From: Phaeodactylibacter luteus
Lineage (GTDB): Bacteria; Bacteroidota; Bacteroidia; Chitinophagales; Saprospiraceae
Assembly: GCF_007993045.1 (NCBI RefSeq)
Contig: NZ_VOOR01000026.1
Span: forward strand, 18,031-82,030
Reading direction: 5' to 3'
Length of the DNA: 64,000 nt
Part shown: piece after piece, positions 61,573 through 64,000 of the stretch
Layout: each line of letters starts with the position of its first letter
Position numbering within the stretch: position 1 is the first letter of the stretch
Notes under the pieces: model-generated
What the model saw: only the letters and a program-made list of their open reading frames with translations
The model's database searches: none
Told to the model about the DNA's origin: nothing
Program-made: the position numbers and the translations under genes

Positions 61573-61781
61573 ATAGCACTTCCCCACCGAGCCGCCGCCT
61601 TGGCCCACCGCCGGGCTGTGTTTTTCTATTGGCATGCAGGCAGCATTGTGGCCTTTTTTGTATATTGTACCATTGTCTGGGCTACAGCATGGCGCGCCGG
61701 GCCCTGCAAGCAGGTAGGCTCAGCCTAGGGCAAAGTGGGAAAAAGAACGACAAATTGGGGGGAAAGTGCGTGTATTAGCGA

Positions 61782-61791
61782 GTTACAGGGC
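61782..61791 (+). other. Left boundary of integron-like gene cassette 1
   Basis: GTTACAGGGC is the exact reverse complement of GCCCTGTAAC (62691-62700) at the far side of the gene. In integrons the first bases of a cassette (after G/TT) are complementary to the R'' box of the cassette's own attC; that relationship is met here. Confidence 0.55.
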
Positions 61792-61806
61792 ATAAAAAAT
61801 AAAAGA

Positions 61807-62685
61807 ATGGGACATTGGGGACCGGCAATATTTTCAAATGACACGAGTGCAGATATTAAAGATGAATTCAATTCGCTCTTTAATAAGGAAACCCCAATTG
61901 ATAAAATAAAAGAACAAATAATAAGCTCTTTCAAAGAGGGCGAAAATTTGGAGGAAAATACAGATTTATGGTTGTCGTTAAGTTTTTTGATGTGGCAAGT
62001 AGGCTATGAAGATGATGAAGTCAAGAAAAAAGCATTTAAAATTATTGATAACGGAATAGACTTAAAAGTTTGGAAGGAATCTGACGCTGACAAACAAACA
62101 CTTAGTAAAAGACGAAAAAAATTAAGTGAACTTAGAGATAAAATTTCAAATCATAACCCTCAACCTCGTAAGCCCAGAATTAGAAAGCCACCAAAGTCTA
62201 AATTCAATAAAGGTGATTGCTATGCCTACCCTTTAAAAAATGGAAATTATACAGGCATTGTTATTTTAGAAGAAATTTTAGACCCAGAATATTACTTTGT
62301 ACTGATTGCTCAAACAAATGTCAATTTGAATAGATTGCCAACATTGGATGAAATAATAGAATCGGACATTCTAATAGAACAACCTCATCAAGGATTGAAT
62401 TCAAATCACCGTAAATCAATAAGTAGTTATACGAACTCTAAGTACAAGGAGATTGTCAAAACATTTGAAAAAATCGGTACAGTTGAAATAAAAGATGATT
62501 TCTCTAAGAACTACTTGAGTTTTGGAGCTGCTCCTTGGAACTTTTTAGTTGACCGAGCAAACGAATATTTAGTTGATGGAAAAGAATCTCCCAAAGTGAA
62601 ATGGAAAACAAAAAACTATATAAAGATGAAAAATACGCAAAAGAAGAATTCAATTTGGAATATATTTAAAAAGAAGAAAAAATAG
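61807..62685 (+). CDS. DUF4259-like / Imm26-like cassette protein
   Basis: 292 residues from ATG 61807 (frame open to 61735, but that would run through the cassette boundary). The N-terminus MGHWGPAIFSNDTSADIKDEF resembles the MGAWG...ND...D start of DUF4259 proteins. The C-terminal half (KFNKGDCYAYPLKNGNYTGIVILEE) resembles Imm26-type immunity domains. It ends in a Lys-rich tail. Codon use is strongly AT-rich, unlike its neighbours, so it is almost certainly acquired. No toxin gene partner is visible. It is the only gene in cassette 1. Confidence 0.7.
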   Translation: MGHWGPAIFSNDTSADIKDEFNSLFNKETPIDKIKEQIISSFKEGENLEENTDLWLSLSFLMWQVGYEDDEVKKKAFKIIDNGIDLKVWKESDADKQTLSKRRKKLSELRDKISNHNPQPRKPRIRKPPKSKFNKGDCYAYPLKNGNYTGIVILEEILDPEYYFVLIAQTNVNLNRLPTLDEIIESDILIEQPHQGLNSNHRKSISSYTNSKYKEIVKTFEKIGTVEIKDDFSKNYLSFGAAPWNFLVDRANEYLVDGKESPKVKWKTKNYIKMKNTQKKNSIWNIFKKKKK

Positions 62686-62690
62686 AATAC

Positions 62691-62762
62691 GCCCTGTAAC
62701 AAAGTGTACCTGTCCATCCCGCCTAAACGGCGGCACGGCAGGTACACAGACCGTTAGCGGGC
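62691..62762 (+). other. attC-like recombination site 1
   Basis: 72 bp that folds as GCCCTGTAAC...GTTAGCGGGC (outer R''/R'-like boxes) and GTGTACCTG/CAGGTACAC (perfect 9-bp arms), with unpaired AAA versus AGACC between them. The loop contains CCGCC/GGCGG. Size, symmetry and the AAC...GTT cores match integron attC sites. The left box pairs perfectly with the cassette 1 start rather than with its own right box, as expected after cassette insertion. Confidence 0.6.
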
Positions 62763-62952
62763 AATTTGGTGAAATCGAATAAAATTATATGTTTAAATAA
62801 CTGGTAATCAAGTTTCAGTTGGTTAATTAAGGATTGTTGATATAGAGACCTAACTGGAATTCAACTAAATTGATCTGAAAACCTTATCTTGTTAGAACCG
62901 ATTTATGGGAACTCTGAATAACAGAGAAATGTACTGATAAAAAAGATAGAAG

Positions 62953-63189
62953 ATGGAATACATTTTTGAGAGAATAACTGTAGATGACGAACTGTGCAAT
63001 GGTAAACCTACGATAAGAGGATTGAGGGTTACGGCTCAGACGATTTTGGAGTTTCTATTTAATGGGAGTACAGAAGAAGAAATACTAGAGCAATATCCGG
63101 TTCTGGTCAAAGAAGATATAGAAGCATGCAAGAAGTTTGCCTTAGAAATGATGAATAAAAATTACCGGATAAAAGATATAGCAGCCTGA
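62953..63189 (+). CDS. DUF433 antitoxin-like protein
   Basis: 78 residues: ITVDDELCNGKPTIRGLRVTAQTILEFLFNGSTEEEILEQYPVLVKEDIEACKKFAL is a complete DUF433 domain, a small winged-helix-like DNA-binding fold. DUF433 genes usually precede PIN-like DUF5615 toxins, as here with a 9-bp gap. It is expected to bind and neutralise the toxin and repress the operon. AT-rich; lies within cassette 2 with a ~190-bp leader after the attC-like site. Confidence 0.88.
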   Translation: MEYIFERITVDDELCNGKPTIRGLRVTAQTILEFLFNGSTEEEILEQYPVLVKEDIEACKKFALEMMNKNYRIKDIAA

Positions 63190-63198
63190 TAGAAAGAT

Positions 63199-63540
63199 AT
63201 GCCGAAATATTTGATAGATGTAAATTTGCCCTACTATTTTGGGTTATGGAATAGCGAAGAATATGTACATCAAATTGACATTGATGCTGCAATGAAGGAT
63301 AAGGAAATATGGGATTATGCGAAAGAGCATGAATTAACGATAATTACAAAAGATAGCGATTTTTCAAACCGGATAATGTTTAAAGAGCCTCCACCAAAAG
63401 TAATCCATATCCGATTTGGCAATATGAGCATGAAAGAATTCCATAAAACGGTAAAAGAAGCATGGGTTGGAGTTATTGAAATGAACAAGGATTACAAATT
63501 GGTAAATGTGTACAAAGATAAGATAGAAGGAATCAAGTAA
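63199..63540 (+). CDS. DUF5615 PIN-like toxin (putative ribonuclease)
   Basis: 113 residues. YLIDVNLPYYF has the first acidic residue of a PIN-like active site; ASP/GLU residues in MKDKEIWDYA and the motif IITKDSDFSNR supply the others, as in DUF5615/Mut7-C-like proteins. Expected to be an RNase toxin held in check by the DUF433 protein. Such pairs often stabilise cassette arrays. Activity is inferred. Confidence 0.85.
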   Translation: MPKYLIDVNLPYYFGLWNSEEYVHQIDIDAAMKDKEIWDYAKEHELTIITKDSDFSNRIMFKEPPPKVIHIRFGNMSMKEFHKTVKEAWVGVIEMNKDYKLVNVYKDKIEGIK

Positions 63541-63547
63541 ATAAACT

Positions 63548-63694
63548 GCCTGCAACAATAGCTACATGCCATGCCGGTGAAAATCTTCGAGAGGAAAATT
63601 GAGATGGAAAAGCCGCTGCGCTAGTATTTGTAAAATGAGACGAAAATGGTAAATTTAGAGTCCGGCACGTCACGTAGCCGGGCCGTTGGGTGCC
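63548..63694 (+). other. attC-like recombination site 2
   Basis: 147 bp. Outer boxes GCCTGCAAC (63548-63556) and GTTGGGTGCC (63685-63694; GTTGGGT fits GTTRRRY). Inner arms GCTACATGCCATGCCGG (63561-63577) and CCGGCACGTCACGTAGC (63662-63678) pair with G-U wobbles and one mismatch. The left box is close to the inverse of the cassette 2 start GTTAGCGGGC (GCC-GC-AAC shared). It ends cassette 2. Confidence 0.5.
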
Positions 63695-63767
63695 ATATGT
63701 AAAAAACCAGCAATTCTCAATTTGATAAATTATCCCTGTGCGCCCAATGATTTCGTACCTTTCACTG

Positions 63768-64000
63768 ATGAAAAAAAGAAGACAAGAGGGCTTGGGGCCT
63801 GGGAGTTTTGACAGGCTCTATAGAGAGGTGCTGGCCCCATTGTTCAAGAGCATGGCCGATGTCCGTGCGAGCAATACGAGCTACAGTATGAGCGATGCGC
63901 TGAAGTGCGGGTTTGCGATCTTCTCGCTGAAGTGCGCATCCTTGTTCGCGTTCCGTCAGCGCAGCCAGGCAGAGGACAGCAATCTCGGCACGGTCTATGA
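63768..64000 (+). CDS. Transposase N-terminus (partial, cut by window edge)
   Basis: ATG 63768 opens 77 codons without a stop up to the window end: MKKRRQEGLGPGSF, then SYSMSDALKCGFAIFSLKCASLFAFRQRSQAEDSNLGTVY. This opening (S-D-A-L..G..IFSLK..SL..F...R...NL..VY) is that of a DDE transposase group often named ISNCY/IS4-like. GC content returns to the chromosomal level. The catalytic domain lies beyond the window, so family and integrity cannot be checked. Confidence 0.6.
   Translation, partial: MKKRRQEGLGPGSFDRLYREVLAPLFKSMADVRASNTSYSMSDALKCGFAIFSLKCASLFAFRQRSQAEDSNLGTVY

Noticed and set aside
1..64000. tRNA or rRNA genes
   Set aside because: I saw no cloverleaf with a conserved TPsiC arm and no rRNA signatures on either strand; a short or unusual tRNA could still be missed by eye.

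Overview
The window reads as a chromosomal segment of a Bacteroidota bacterium, most likely from the Saprospiria (Lewinella/Phaeodactylibacter-like). The evidence is the set of type IX secretion (T9SS) C-terminal sorting domains (one type B and three type A), a PUR/DUF3276 protein, a GWxTD-domain protein, the ~420-aa 'asparagine synthetase B'-labelled secreted family, and -7 promoter elements of the Bacteroidota form TAnnTTTG. Most of the window is GC-rich with normal-looking genes. The last 2.2 kb (about 61.8-64.0 kb) is conspicuously AT-rich and looks acquired. I saw no rRNA, tRNA or CRISPR array.

Layout. 0-4.4 kb: end of an Nramp-type metal transporter translationally coupled to a class V aminotransferase, a solitary S24/LexA-like repressor, and a two-gene unit (membrane protein + MOSC protein). 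4.4-12.1 kb: one giant secreted protein with about 22 Ig-like repeats. 12.2-23.1 kb: MarC, a probable structured non-coding RNA, a PPOX flavoprotein, HtrA/DegP-type protease, a Bacteroidota secreted protein, a VWA membrane protein, a small beta-barrel protein, PUR protein and an ABC exporter. 23.3-30.4 kb (minus strand): ECF sigma factor, TPR-bearing anti-sigma-like protein, T9SS-sorted subtilisin and a secreted, membrane-anchored TPR-CHAT protease. 30.8-41.6 kb: three large secreted adhesin/propeller-type proteins. 41.9-51.4 kb: a small hypothetical protein, class I fructose-bisphosphatase, a caspase/TM/lipocalin-like protein, a GWxTD protein, and a three-gene operon (J-domain protein, thioesterase, flavin monooxygenase). 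51.6-61.2 kb: rhodanese, MBL-rhodanese persulfide dioxygenase-like enzyme, sterol-desaturase-like hydroxylase, aldo/keto reductase, a secreted unknown and an M16 peptidase. 61.8-63.7 kb: two integron-like gene cassettes with attC-like folded sites (a DUF4259/Imm26-like gene and a DUF433/DUF5615 toxin-antitoxin pair) with no integrase in view, followed by the start of a transposase.

The intergenic spaces are unusually full of dispersed palindromic repeats. I recognise four multi-copy families, labelled A-D here: A, nine copies with ends GGGCGYRAACC; B, five 169-bp copies with long terminal inverted repeats, always at CTAG; C, four copies of ~170 bp; D, three copies with ends AGACTTGATGCGC. There are also several single-copy palindromes. 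Family B behaves like an IS630-type MITE: it sits in CTAG, two copies interrupt family A units and a third lies inside the leading arm of another, and one lies exactly on a gene's stop codon while preserving it.

Points I consider most worth following are the cassette array with attC-like sites, the CTAG-targeting MITE nested in family A, the orphan structured RNA at 13.0-13.35 kb, and the sigma/anti-sigma/subtilisin/CHAT gene group.
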